From Paenibacillus piscarius (lineage in GTDB: Bacteria; Bacillota; Bacilli; Paenibacillales; Paenibacillaceae): DNA of 64,000 nucleotides. A program made the position numbers and the translations under genes. Below, piece by piece: positions 15,444-23,740 of the stretch. Every line of letters begins with the position of its first letter. The stretch's first letter is position 1. The notes below the pieces were generated by a model. That model had not been told where the DNA came from, did not search any database, and was given only the letters and a program-made list of their open reading frames with translations. Location: NCBI RefSeq assembly GCF_022234545.1, contig NZ_JAIEUI010000001.1:418899-482898 (forward strand), in the 5' to 3' direction.

Positions 15444-16202
15444 GTGATCCCCGTAGCCGCCAACTTCAACATCGTCCTATATTCGCGCACCCTCATTGAC
15501 CCGGATAAATTGTTGAGCATTGTGCGAGACAAGGGTTTTGAACCTGTTATCAATCATATCGAATCCATACGAAACTGGGAGTATGAAGATACGAGAACCC
15601 ACGCGATTCAGGGAGCACTGGCAGACCCTTTAGCTACTCTTCTAGACGAAGGGCGGATTATTTGGATACAAGGAGAGGCCAAGCTGAACAAGTTTGTAGT
15701 GTCTCTGAGCAAGTCAGTGGAAATCTATGAAACGAGCATTTCAATCGATACCCGCCATCTAGATTACCTGGACGATGCACTGAATGAACGTAACCGGCCC
15801 GTCTATGATGAATTGTCCAACCTATTGTTATCTTCAGAGATAGCGAATGATCTCCTTGTTGCTGCATTAGGTGTTGAAGTCATGGTAGACTACGATACCG
15901 ACACGAACAAAATGATGCTCCATAGCCACAACGTAGAGAAATGGTTATTTAACACACCAAAGGAGGCCCCCATAATGTCCCTGTCCCGACAAGAGCTAAT
16001 CGCACTGGTAACCAAGATCGTGAATGCCGAAGGAACGGAGGAGGAGCTGGATCAATGGCTGGAGATGGTGATGAGGCAGGTGCCGCATCCGCAGGTTAGT
16101 AACCTGATCTTCTGGCATGAGCCGGAGCTGACGCCGGAGGAGATTGTGGATACTGCGCTGAGTTATCAGCCGATTGTGCTGCCGCCCCCTGCAGAGAGTT
16201 AA
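15444..16202 (+). CDS. Fusion protein: unknown N-terminal domain plus colicin-E/pyocin-type immunity domain
   Basis: The frame runs 252 residues from GTG 15444. Residues 1-175 are an unrecognised soluble domain (FNIVLYSRTLIDPDKLL, FVVSLSKSVEIYETSISID). Residues 178-252 match the Colicin_Pyocin immunity pattern: SRQELIALVTKIVNAEGTEEELD, VPHPQVSNLIFW, ELTPEEIVDTAL. That domain is normally a free protein of 80-90 residues. At the junction lies a perfect AAAGGAGG (15959-15966) followed after 8 bases by in-frame ATG 15975, so the immunity domain can be made alone. The fusion probably arose by loss of an upstream stop codon. GC content rises in the C-terminal part. Confidence 0.75.
   Translation: MIPVAANFNIVLYSRTLIDPDKLLSIVRDKGFEPVINHIESIRNWEYEDTRTHAIQGALADPLATLLDEGRIIWIQGEAKLNKFVVSLSKSVEIYETSISIDTRHLDYLDDALNERNRPVYDELSNLLLSSEIANDLLVAALGVEVMVDYDTDTNKMMLHSHNVEKWLFNTPKEAPIMSLSRQELIALVTKIVNAEGTEEELDQWLEMVMRQVPHPQVSNLIFWHEPELTPEEIVDTALSYQPIVLPPPAES
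15959..15977 (+). promoter_or_regulatory. Internal ribosome binding site and start inside the fused immunity gene
   Basis: AAAGGAGG at 15959-15966, an 8-base spacer and ATG at 15975-15977 are in frame with the surrounding gene. Initiation here gives a 75-residue immunity protein beginning MSLSRQEL. Confidence 0.7.
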
Positions 16203-16213
16203 CTCGCCGCTCA

Positions 16214-16241
16214 CCTTGCGATCGCTGATCGCAGGGTTTTT
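16214..16241 (+). terminator. Terminator after the fused immunity gene
   Basis: A 10-bp stem (CCTTGCGATC / GATCGCAGGG, one G-U pair) with a 3-base loop at 16214-16236 is followed by TTTTT. Confidence 0.8.
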
Positions 16242-16352
16242 ACATATTCCACGTTCATTGCCAACCGTCAAGTGTGAAAATGGTCCACTGTTTGCGCACC
16301 ATTTTCCCGCATAATCAACCGTTTTCTCTCATAGGTGTGTCGGTATGTGTCT

Positions 16353-16371
16353 TATAATGGAAGCGTTACCA
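16353..16371 (+). promoter_or_regulatory. -10 element with overlapping cre-like site
   Basis: TATAAT at 16353-16358 lacks a clear -35. TGGAAGCGTTACCA at 16358-16371 is close to the CcpA cre consensus and would sit at about the transcription start. This suggests glucose repression of the xyloglucanase. Confidence 0.5.
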
Positions 16372-16397
16372 AAGTATGCTCATGGGAGGCTGAGAGG

Positions 16398-19300
16398 ATG
16401 ATTGGCAAACGTATCCGAAGAATAGGAGTACTGGCTCTGACGGCTGTGATGTCTGGCTCGTTGTTGACCGTTGCGCCCGCTGTAACCGATGCCGCAGCCA
16501 GCGAAGAGTATAGCTGGAACAGTGTCGCAACCGGTGCGGGAGGCGGGTTTGTGCCGGGAATTATTTTCAATCAGACGGAGCCGAATCTGATCTATGCGCG
16601 GACGGATATTGGCGGGGCTTACCGCTGGAATGAGGCGACGGGGAGCTGGATTCCGCTGACGGATACCGTCGGCTGGGCGGATTGGAACAAGAATGGTGTC
16701 GATGCGCTCGCTACCGATCCGGTGGAACCGGACAAGGTGTATATGGCGACCGGGACCTACACGAATTCCTGGGACGGGAACGGGCAGATTATGCGCTCTA
16801 ACGACCGGGGGGATACCTGGCAGTCTTCGCCGCTTCCGTTCAAGGTTGGCGGCAATATGCCGGGACGTTCAGCCGGTGAACGGCTGGTCATTGACCCGAA
16901 TAAGAACAGTATTCTGTTCTTCGGGGCGCGGAGCGGGAACGGTCTGTGGAAGAGCGCAGACTCCGGCGTGAGCTGGTCCAAGGTTACCTCCTTCACGAAC
17001 GTAGGGACGTACATCCAGAATCCGGCGAATGAGTATCAGAGTGATATTGTGGGCTTATCGTGGATTACTTTTGATAAAAGCACGGGCTCTGCCGGACAAG
17101 CTACCCAGACGATCTATGTCGGCGTGGCGGATACCGCGAAGAGTGTGTTCCGCAGTACAGACGGGGGTGCTACCTGGTCTGCATTGCCGGGCCAGCCTGT
17201 AGGCCTGCTCCCGCATCACGGGGAATTGTCCGCTACCGGTGATCTGTACATCACTTACAGTGACGGGGTGGGGCCGTATGACGGACGCAAGGGCGAGGTG
17301 TGGAAATATAACACCACCAGCGGAGTCTGGAAAAACATCAGCCCGACCACAGGGTCGGACAACTTCTACGGCTTCGGGGGGCTGGCCCTGGATGCCCAGC
17401 ATCCGGATACGCTGATGGTCGCCAGCTTCAACGCCTGGTGGCCGGATGAGGTGATCTTCCGCAGCAAGGACGGCGGGGAGACCTGGAGCCGGATCTGGGA
17501 TTGGGGCTTCTATCCGGAGCGCAGCTACAAGTTCGAGATGGATATCACGGCGGCACCGTGGCTGGATCTCGGGCTCACCTCAAGCTCGCTTGATCCTGCG
17601 CCGAAGCTCGGCTGGATGATGGGCGACCTGGAGATTGACCCGTTCAACTCGGACCGGATGATGTATGGCACCGGCGCCACCATCTACGGGACGAATAACC
17701 TCGGGGACTGGGATACCGGGGGCAAGATCAAGATTTCGGTCATGGCTAAGGGCGTAGAAGAGACGGCTGTGCTCGGGCTGATCAGCCCGCCTGCGGGCGC
17801 TCATCTGATTACCGCACTGGGGGATGTGTCCGGCTTCCGGTATGAGGATGTAACTGCAGTGCCGGTGAAATACCAGACGAGTCCCATCTGGGCGAGCACG
17901 AACAGCATCGATTATGCGGAGCTGGACCCGGCCTATGTCGTTCGTGTCGGCGGTGCGGACAAAGAGAAATATCCGAACAGCAAGTCGATCGGAATCTCGA
18001 ATGACAACGGCAAGAACTGGTATATGCCTAATGCGGAACCTGCCAAAGGAGGCAGTACCACGACAGGCAAGGGCCAGATCGCTGTCTCTGCGAACGGCAA
18101 TGCACTGCTGTGGAGTACTTCGGATATCGGGGTCTTCTATTCCAAGACGGGCGGCAATTCCTGGACGGCGAGCAGCGGCGTGCCTGCCGGGGCGAAGGTT
18201 GCGTCAGACCGGGTGAATCCGAATAAATTCTATGGCTTCTATGAAGGTAAGCTCTATGTCAGTACAGATGGCGGAGCGACGTTTGCAGCTACAGCGGCAA
18301 CAGGCTTGCCTGCCAATAATGTGAACGGCCTGCAGCCGGACCAGGCTCAGGTCAGCATGAAGGCTATGCCGGGAATTGAAGGCGATATCTGGTTTGCCGG
18401 CGGACATCCGCTGGACAAGTATGGCATCTGGCATTCCACCAATTCGGGAGCAAGCTTCACCAAGCTGGGCAATGTGGAAGAAGCGGATCTGATCGGATTC
18501 GGTAAGGCTGCGCCGGGTGAGAGCTATATGGCTCTCTATACCGTCGCCCAGATTGACGGGGTAAGAGGCGTGTTCCGCTCCGATGACGCCGGGGCAAGCT
18601 GGGTACGGATTAATGATGATGCCCACCAGTATGCCAGAATCAACATGGCAATTACAGGCGATCCGCGGATCTATGGCCGTGTGTATCTGGGAACCAACGG
18701 ACGCGGAACTTTGTATGCGGACCCCGTGAATCCTCCAGCCGCTGGCTCCACCATTACGCCGGTCACGGCCAGCTTCGATAAGAAGGTCGCGAATCAGAGC
18801 GACATTGCAGTGACGATGACCCTGAACGGCAACACCCTGGATTCGATCACGAACGGGGCTGCAGTGTTAACCGCCGGAACGGATTATACGGTGAGCGGTT
18901 CAACCGTGACGATTCATAAGGCCTATCTGGCGGCGCAGCCGGTGGGAACGATGGCGCTGAGCTTCCATTTTAGTGCCGGAGCTGCGAAGACGCTGACGGT
19001 TACCATAGCAGATACAACGAATGCAGCTACGGATTCTGCCATTACGCCGGTGACGGCCAGCTTCGACAAGAAGGCGGGGAATCAGAGCGACATTGCAGTG
19101 ACGATGACCTTGAACGGCAACACCTTAGCCTTTATTAAAAATGGTGCTGCGCCCTTGACCGCGGGCACTGATTACACGGTGAGCGGTTCAAGCGTGACGA
19201 TCCACAAGGCTTATCTGGCGGCACAGCCTGTAGGCACGATATCGCTGAGCTTTCAGTTCAGTGCCGGGGCCGCGAAGACACTGACAGTTACAATAGCCGA

Positions 19301-19775
19301 TACGACAACCCCGTCCGGTGGTGCTCTCAAAGTCCAAATGTACAACAATACCACTGCGCCTGCATCGAATGCACTAAGTCCGCGAATCAAGCTGGTGAAT
19401 ACAGGAACGACTTCAGTGTCCCTCGCCGATGTGAAGCTCAGATACTATTACACCAGTGACGGGGAGCAGGCCCAGAACTTCTTCTGTGACTGGTCGCAGG
19501 TGGGAAGCGCCAATGTGACAGGGACGTTCGTGAAGCTTCCGGCAGCGGTGAGCGGAGCGGATCATTATCTGGAGCTGGGCTTCACTGCAGCCGCAGGCCC
19601 GCTTGCTCCGGGAGCCAGCATCGATATTCAGATGCGGGCCTCCAAGGCGGACTGGACGAATTATAACCAGGCTGATGATTATTCCTTCAACCCCGCAGGC
19701 ACAGCTTATGCCGATTGGGCTAAGCTTCCGGCGTATATCTCCGGCAGTCTGGTATGGGGAAATGAACCTTTGTAG
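16398..19775 (+). CDS. Secreted xyloglucanase, GH74-X2-X2-CBM3
   Basis: This 1125-residue enzyme has a signal peptide (1-34), a two-propeller GH74 catalytic region (about 38-775) with repeated SxDGGxTW-type blades, two X2 (CBM_X2) modules (about 785-875 and 880-970) and a C-terminal CBM3 (about 975-1125). GH74 enzymes cut the beta-1,4-glucan backbone of xyloglucan. Asp70 in RTDIGGAYRW and the aspartate in GDVSGFRYED correspond to the family's catalytic pair. The ATG at 16398 follows GGGAGG by 8 bases. The two X2 modules are near copies of each other at the DNA level. A terminator follows at 19794. Confidence 0.93.
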   Translation: MIGKRIRRIGVLALTAVMSGSLLTVAPAVTDAAASEEYSWNSVATGAGGGFVPGIIFNQTEPNLIYARTDIGGAYRWNEATGSWIPLTDTVGWADWNKNGVDALATDPVEPDKVYMATGTYTNSWDGNGQIMRSNDRGDTWQSSPLPFKVGGNMPGRSAGERLVIDPNKNSILFFGARSGNGLWKSADSGVSWSKVTSFTNVGTYIQNPANEYQSDIVGLSWITFDKSTGSAGQATQTIYVGVADTAKSVFRSTDGGATWSALPGQPVGLLPHHGELSATGDLYITYSDGVGPYDGRKGEVWKYNTTSGVWKNISPTTGSDNFYGFGGLALDAQHPDTLMVASFNAWWPDEVIFRSKDGGETWSRIWDWGFYPERSYKFEMDITAAPWLDLGLTSSSLDPAPKLGWMMGDLEIDPFNSDRMMYGTGATIYGTNNLGDWDTGGKIKISVMAKGVEETAVLGLISPPAGAHLITALGDVSGFRYEDVTAVPVKYQTSPIWASTNSIDYAELDPAYVVRVGGADKEKYPNSKSIGISNDNGKNWYMPNAEPAKGGSTTTGKGQIAVSANGNALLWSTSDIGVFYSKTGGNSWTASSGVPAGAKVASDRVNPNKFYGFYEGKLYVSTDGGATFAATAATGLPANNVNGLQPDQAQVSMKAMPGIEGDIWFAGGHPLDKYGIWHSTNSGASFTKLGNVEEADLIGFGKAAPGESYMALYTVAQIDGVRGVFRSDDAGASWVRINDDAHQYARINMAITGDPRIYGRVYLGTNGRGTLYADPVNPPAAGSTITPVTASFDKKVANQSDIAVTMTLNGNTLDSITNGAAVLTAGTDYTVSGSTVTIHKAYLAAQPVGTMALSFHFSAGAAKTLTVTIADTTNAATDSAITPVTASFDKKAGNQSDIAVTMTLNGNTLAFIKNGAAPLTAGTDYTVSGSSVTIHKAYLAAQPVGTISLSFQFSAGAAKTLTVTIADTTTPSGGALKVQMYNNTTAPASNALSPRIKLVNTGTTSVSLADVKLRYYYTSDGEQAQNFFCDWSQVGSANVTGTFVKLPAAVSGADHYLELGFTAAAGPLAPGASIDIQMRASKADWTNYNQADDYSFNPAGTAYADWAKLPAYISGSLVWGNEPL

Positions 19776-19793
19776 CTGCTAGAGCAGGATCAT

Positions 19794-19835
19794 AAACCGG
19801 CTGTTCATGATGAAATTCATGGGCAGCCGGTTTTT
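19794..19835 (+). terminator. Terminator after the xyloglucanase gene
   Basis: AAACCGGCTG (19794-19803) pairs with CAGCCGGTTT (19824-19833), followed by TT. Confidence 0.85.
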
Positions 19836-19930
19836 GGTATGTCAGGATGAAATAAATGACTCATCAAGGGAACCTTCCTCCGGCAGCGGACCAATATAGA
19901 GTGAATCCAGACAGAGAGGAGTGGGGAGCG

Positions 19931-20524
19931 ATGACGGAAGAGGAGCTTCAAGATTGTCTGCAAAGGGTGGTTAAGGGAGACCAGCAGGCCTTCACCTTGC
20001 TGCACAACCGGATCAGGCAGCAGGTGTACGGGACCGTCAGCCTGCTGGTGAACCGGCAGGCTGACGTGGCAGATGTAGTCAATGAAATCTACATCGAGCT
20101 GTTCCGCTGCCTGCCGCAGTATGACGGCAAGCGGCCTTTCGGCGCCTGGCTGAACGGAATGATCGTCAGGCAGTGCAGCAACTGGAACCGCAGAAGCTGG
20201 CGCCGGCTGCGTCTGATGATCCGCAGCCGGGAGAATGTGTCGGAGGTGTTACATCCGGGGGCGGATACAGTGCTTCTGGCGGAGGAGCAGCGGGACGAGC
20301 TGATGCAGCTGGTCAGCGGACTGCCGCCCAAGCTGCGCAGTGTCATAGTGCTGCGCTACTACGGGGAGTGCAGCTATGACGAGATTGCCTCGGCGCTGGA
20401 CATACCGCTGGGAACCGCCAAATCCAGGCATCATAAGGCGCTGCGTAAGCTGCGGCAGCATGCGGCTTTTACGGAGGAAGATGATTTGAAGGAGGAATGG
20501 CCATGTCTGCCGAGAGTCAACTGA
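19931..20524 (+). CDS. ECF-like RNA polymerase sigma factor
   Basis: The 197-residue protein has sigma region 2 (DCLQRVVKGDQQAFTLLHN, DVADVVNEIYIELFRCL) and region 4 (GLPPKLRSVIVLRYYGECSY, EIASALDIPLGTAKSRHHKALRKL). The ATG at 19931 follows GGAGTGGGGAGCG; an upstream ATG at 19856 overlaps the preceding terminator zone and has a poor site. Its last 22 bp overlap the next gene, a membrane protein that is probably its anti-sigma factor. The stress it answers is unknown. Confidence 0.85.
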   Translation: MTEEELQDCLQRVVKGDQQAFTLLHNRIRQQVYGTVSLLVNRQADVADVVNEIYIELFRCLPQYDGKRPFGAWLNGMIVRQCSNWNRRSWRRLRLMIRSRENVSEVLHPGADTVLLAEEQRDELMQLVSGLPPKLRSVIVLRYYGECSYDEIASALDIPLGTAKSRHHKALRKLRQHAAFTEEDDLKEEWPCLPRVN

Positions 20525-21489
20525 AGCTGAAGTTCAACAGTTATAGACAACGTACCAAGATGCCGGAGCAACTGGACCTGAGGCTGGCGGCGAGCTTTGA
20601 GCAATTTCATCAAGCCGAGCAGAGAGAGAATTCCTGTAGGCCAATACGCGGACGCGGGACAGCCAGGATTGCTCTGGTCCTCTGCGGCCTGATGCTCTTC
20701 GGAGGGGTGGTCTATGGTGCGGAGCGGCTATGGCAGGTTACTTATGGTGCAACCAGTTTGGAAGTGGACATTCATGAGGGCGCTTATGAGTCAGCGGTCT
20801 TTGCCAACCAGACCCGGCGGGTGATTGCTGACATTCAGTCTCAGCTTGCTGATAATGAGTCGGCTATGCTGTTAATTGCCAGGTCAAACGGGATGACGGA
20901 GCTCCGTATGATCAACCGCCCGCAGATATTCACAGATATCGATAGCTGGAAGAAGGCTATGGAGCCTGTTACAAGTAAGCTGACTGTGCCGGGCCGAATG
21001 CCGGAAGGGTATCATTTTGCCGAAGGAAGATCCGACAGTACAGTGGGCATTACCGACAGCTCCTGGGTCAAAAAGTACACCAATGTCCTCACCAAGCGGC
21101 TGAAGCCGGGCGAGCATTATGCCTGGATCAAGAGCTTCAATGTGCCTAACCAGCAAGCCGGAACGGTCAGTCCTGAGCTGGTGTACCAAGGTCCTAAGGG
21201 AGAAAATGATTTCATCTCAATTACTTATTCCCCGCTTACTCCGTGGGCACAGCTTACATCTGATGTTGGGGCGGATACCAGGGTTGAGCATCTGAGGGTA
21301 AATTCTGTGGAAGCCTTGTATGTTGAGAACCGGCAAGCCTATGAGAATAACAGCAACGGCTATTATGCGTACATCCGCTGGATTGAGGTGCGGGAGAACG
21401 AGGAGCGGAATATGATGGTTCAGGTAAGTACCGGCTCGCCTGAAGTTACCCGGGAGATGCTGCTGAAGGTGGCCGAGGGCTTACGTTAA
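20503..21489 (+). CDS. Membrane protein, probable anti-sigma factor
   Basis: This 328-residue protein has a cytoplasmic N-terminus (1-50), one membrane span (about 53-73) and a large external domain. LTVPGRMPEGYHFAEG in that domain resembles the DUF4367 family often coupled to ECF factors. The ATG at 20503 is 7 bases after AAGGAGG; the ATG at 20497 is too close. The 22-bp overlap with the sigma gene implies coupled translation. No Zn-binding HxxxCxxC motif is visible. Confidence 0.7.
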   Translation: MSAESQLKLKFNSYRQRTKMPEQLDLRLAASFEQFHQAEQRENSCRPIRGRGTARIALVLCGLMLFGGVVYGAERLWQVTYGATSLEVDIHEGAYESAVFANQTRRVIADIQSQLADNESAMLLIARSNGMTELRMINRPQIFTDIDSWKKAMEPVTSKLTVPGRMPEGYHFAEGRSDSTVGITDSSWVKKYTNVLTKRLKPGEHYAWIKSFNVPNQQAGTVSPELVYQGPKGENDFISITYSPLTPWAQLTSDVGADTRVEHLRVNSVEALYVENRQAYENNSNGYYAYIRWIEVRENEERNMMVQVSTGSPEVTREMLLKVAEGLR

Positions 21490-21511
21490 GCGTAAAACCC
21501 AAAAAACACAT

Positions 21512-21556
21512 ATAAACCTCTGCCGCTGATCAATCGCTCAGGCAACAGAGGTTTAT
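21512..21556. repeat. Perfect 11-bp inverted repeat
   Basis: ATAAACCTCTG (21512-21522) pairs with CAGAGGTTTAT (21546-21556). There is no T-run on the plus side; on the minus side TGTTTTTTGGG follows. It may still end the anti-sigma transcript. Confidence 0.6.
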
Positions 21557-21672
21557 AATGTTGCTACTATACCCATGTTAGTCTCAGACTCCTTATCCTA
21601 TCCTTGTACTCAGCCGGGTAGAAATGGTCCGAGGCGGCAGTATATTTGCCTATCCTGCACATTCAAACTGCT

Positions 21673-21836
21673 CTAACTCATCCGCTCACCACGATAGGAT
21701 GGGGTGTAGAAGTTGTGAGCTTTAGGAAGCTCATACCGTTTCGTGTAGGGATCAATTGAAGAGGGAATGTCAGGATCAAAGATATAGTGTACCTGAAGTA
21801 TACCGTCATTTCTGCGAATCGTAAAAAGCCGAAATT
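21673..21836 (-). pseudogene. Possible 3' fragment of a lost gene
   Basis: A minus-strand frame of about 54 codons without a start ends at the stop at 21673-21675. It encodes a protein-like stretch (VHYIFDPDIPSSIDPYTKRY, AHNFYTPSYRGERMS) and is closed upstream by a stop. The remainder of 21557-22004 shows only a TATAAT at 21936 ahead of the next gene. Confidence 0.3.
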
Positions 21837-22004
21837 TTTAAATAAGGTCTCTACAGATGCTAAATGGTTATGTAAGCGCTATTAATCTGTGGTTTGCTTA
21901 GATTTTGACGAATTCATCTGCTGCCCCGTTTGCTGTATAATAAAAAGGATGGTGTCTATGCTGCTTACACGCAGGCCACGGGTCTGGTGAGAAAGGGAAG
22001 AGAA

Positions 22005-22628
22005 ATGAGACTGTACGGAGTGAATCTGGAGCAACTGGGCAGCGGGCTGCTGAAGTCGTTCCTGGAGGATAATTATATATGTGCGGGTTATCCCGGCCTG
22101 GGTGATCTGGAGAAGGCAGGCAGAGTAGAGATCGGGGATAAGCTTCAGGCGGCGGGCTACCAGGGGCGGGAGCTGGAAGAAGCCCGGGCCAGTCTGGATA
22201 CCTTCGTGAATGCCATGCAGGATGGGGATTATGTGCTGATCGCAGATGAAGAGTGGGGCTATCTCGGAGATCTGGGCGATTACTTCTATGATGACCGGCA
22301 TGACGGGATCGAGGACGGGACCGCTCACCGGCGGGGAGTGACTTGGCTCAAGAGTCTGCCCCTTGCTGCGGTTAAACCTTCTGTAAAAGCATTGCTGACC
22401 GCTAACCGCAGGATTACAGCGTATCCGGGAGTACTGCCTGCAGCGCGGATCGAGCTGTGGCTCGGGGAGGACGCTGCGGATGGCGCAGAGGGAGCCGGAC
22501 CCTCTCTGGTTGATGAGGCTACTATTGCTGAGGCACTGGCGGTGCTGAAGGCGGCCTTGCACAGCGGGGATGCCGAGCGGCAGGAGCGCGCAGCTGTGGC
22601 CATACTGCAATATGCCAAGGGAATATAA
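22005..22628 (+). CDS. Hypothetical protein
   Basis: This 207-residue soluble protein starts at ATG 22005 (AAGGGAAGAG upstream). Its N-terminus reads MRLYGVNLEQLGSGLLKSFLEDN, followed by an acidic middle with DGDYVLIADEEWGYLGDLGDYFYDD and an Ala/Glu-rich helical C-terminus. No catalytic motif is recognised. It stands alone between a TATAAT-type promoter and a strong terminator, so it is a single-gene transcript. Confidence 0.75.
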   Translation: MRLYGVNLEQLGSGLLKSFLEDNYICAGYPGLGDLEKAGRVEIGDKLQAAGYQGRELEEARASLDTFVNAMQDGDYVLIADEEWGYLGDLGDYFYDDRHDGIEDGTAHRRGVTWLKSLPLAAVKPSVKALLTANRRITAYPGVLPAARIELWLGEDAADGAEGAGPSLVDEATIAEALAVLKAALHSGDAERQERAAVAILQYAKGI

Positions 22629-22665
22629 AGAGTCTTCCGGTTCAATAGCCGGAAGACTCTTTTTT
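22627..22665 (+). terminator. Strong terminator after the hypothetical gene
   Basis: AAAGAGTCTTCCGG pairs with CCGGAAGACTCTTT around an 8-base loop and runs into TTTTTT. Confidence 0.9.
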
Positions 22666-22749
22666 AACAGCCAGAATTTTTATGTTTTGGGATCCCCGCA
22701 AAGTACCTGAGTCATCACCTGCGCTAAAGCCCCACTTTATAGAGTTATT

Positions 22750-23367
22750 TTAGATGAATTCAACGAACTCATTCACCGGCTTGCGGTAGCCGCGCGGTCT
22801 GATCTTGTGCTGGTTGTCCTTGCCGATCGTAATCAGCATCACCGGAACCAGATTGTCACTGAGACCCAGGACATTCTTCACCTCTTCGGGATCGAAGCCG
22901 ATCATCGGGCAGGTATCCCAGCCCTTATCCTTGGCAATCAGCATGAACTGCATGGCAGACAGCGAAGCATTGCGGATCGCCTCATCCCGCTGGAACGCAT
23001 CGTTCCCTGTATAAGAGTCATTGATGGATTGGATGACCTGATCGTAGGCTTCTTCGCTCATAGCTCCCAGCAGCTTCAGCCCGCTATAGATCTCAGGGGC
23101 CTGCAAATAGGCATTCTTGTCACCCAGAACAACAATAACAGCGGAAGCGGTGTGAATCTTGTATTGGCCGTAAGCGGCGCTTCGGATCTGTTCCTTCACC
23201 GTATCATTGCTGATGACCTTGTAGTGGGCGTGCTGCAGATTAAAGGCCGAAGGCGCGAGGCGGGCCAGCGAGAACATCTCTTCCAGCTCGTTTTGCGGAA
23301 TCTTAACGCCCTCTACGAAATTGTTAGCGGATCTGCGGGATTGAACCAGCTCGGAAAAAGTACTCAT
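22750..23367 (-). CDS. Nitroreductase-family FMN oxidoreductase (MhqN/YodC-like)
   Basis: This 205-residue protein has the family pattern: an N-terminal FMN-phosphate-binding RRSANNF, APSAFNLQHAHYKVI near 40, NASLSAMQFMLIAKDKGWDTCPM near 140 and PVMLITIGK near the end. Such enzymes reduce quinones or nitro compounds with NAD(P)H. The ATG at 23367 follows GGAGG by 9 bases. An 8-bp palindrome about 60 bp upstream suggests control by a HxlR/YodB- or MarR-type thiol or quinone sensor, but no such regulator is next to it. Confidence 0.88.
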   Translation of the reverse strand: MSTFSELVQSRRSANNFVEGVKIPQNELEEMFSLARLAPSAFNLQHAHYKVISNDTVKEQIRSAAYGQYKIHTASAVIVVLGDKNAYLQAPEIYSGLKLLGAMSEEAYDQVIQSINDSYTGNDAFQRDEAIRNASLSAMQFMLIAKDKGWDTCPMIGFDPEEVKNVLGLSDNLVPVMLITIGKDNQHKIRPRGYRKPVNEFVEFI

Positions 23368-23427
23368 CAATCATTACCTCCATCGGATATGTATAATTGG
23401 TTAGTAAAAATCAATTGCTGTTATTAA

Positions 23428-23445
23428 TAAATGTACTTACATTTA
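23428..23445. promoter_or_regulatory. Palindromic operator of the nitroreductase gene
   Basis: TAAATGTA-CT-TACATTTA is a perfect 8-bp inverted repeat 61-78 bp upstream of the start codon. The adjacent TAGTTACTTGC resembles half-sites of HxlR-family regulators. Confidence 0.5.
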
Positions 23446-23598
23446 GTTACTTGCTTAAGATATCACGACAACACTGATTAGTCAATGAGGAAAAACGCAT
23501 TTTACAATATAAATGTACTCCGGTCTTCGTTAACAGGATAAGCGGGAGAGGACAATTTTGGAAATGAAAAGTGTCATTTTCGAAAAAATTCAGAATAA

Positions 23599-23673
23599 AA
23601 GTGATTATAATCACAAAATTAGGGTGCAAAACCAAAAAGATTGTGACATTATTAACAAATAGAGTGTTATAAT
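23599..23673 (+). promoter_or_regulatory. Promoter of the DUF1641-ndh operon with two Rex-like boxes
   Basis: Box 1 (23599-23616) is AAGTGATTATAATCACAA, containing a 14-bp perfect palindrome. Box 2 (23641-23658) is TTGTGACATTATTAACAA, near the TTGTGAA-N4-TTCACAA Rex consensus. TATAAT lies at 23668-23673, so box 2 covers the -35 region. NADH-responsive repression by Rex is the likely control. Confidence 0.6.
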
Positions 23674-23740
23674 AGTCACATAGTTTGATAGGTGAGTATT
23701 TATGCAACCGCGCAAACCTCATTACAAAGGAGACGTTGAT

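Noticed and set aside
19856-19930. Sigma factor starting at ATG 19856
   Set aside because: The site upstream is weak and close to the xyloglucanase terminator; GGAGTGGGGAGCG before ATG 19931 and the sigma region 2 boundary fit the shorter protein.
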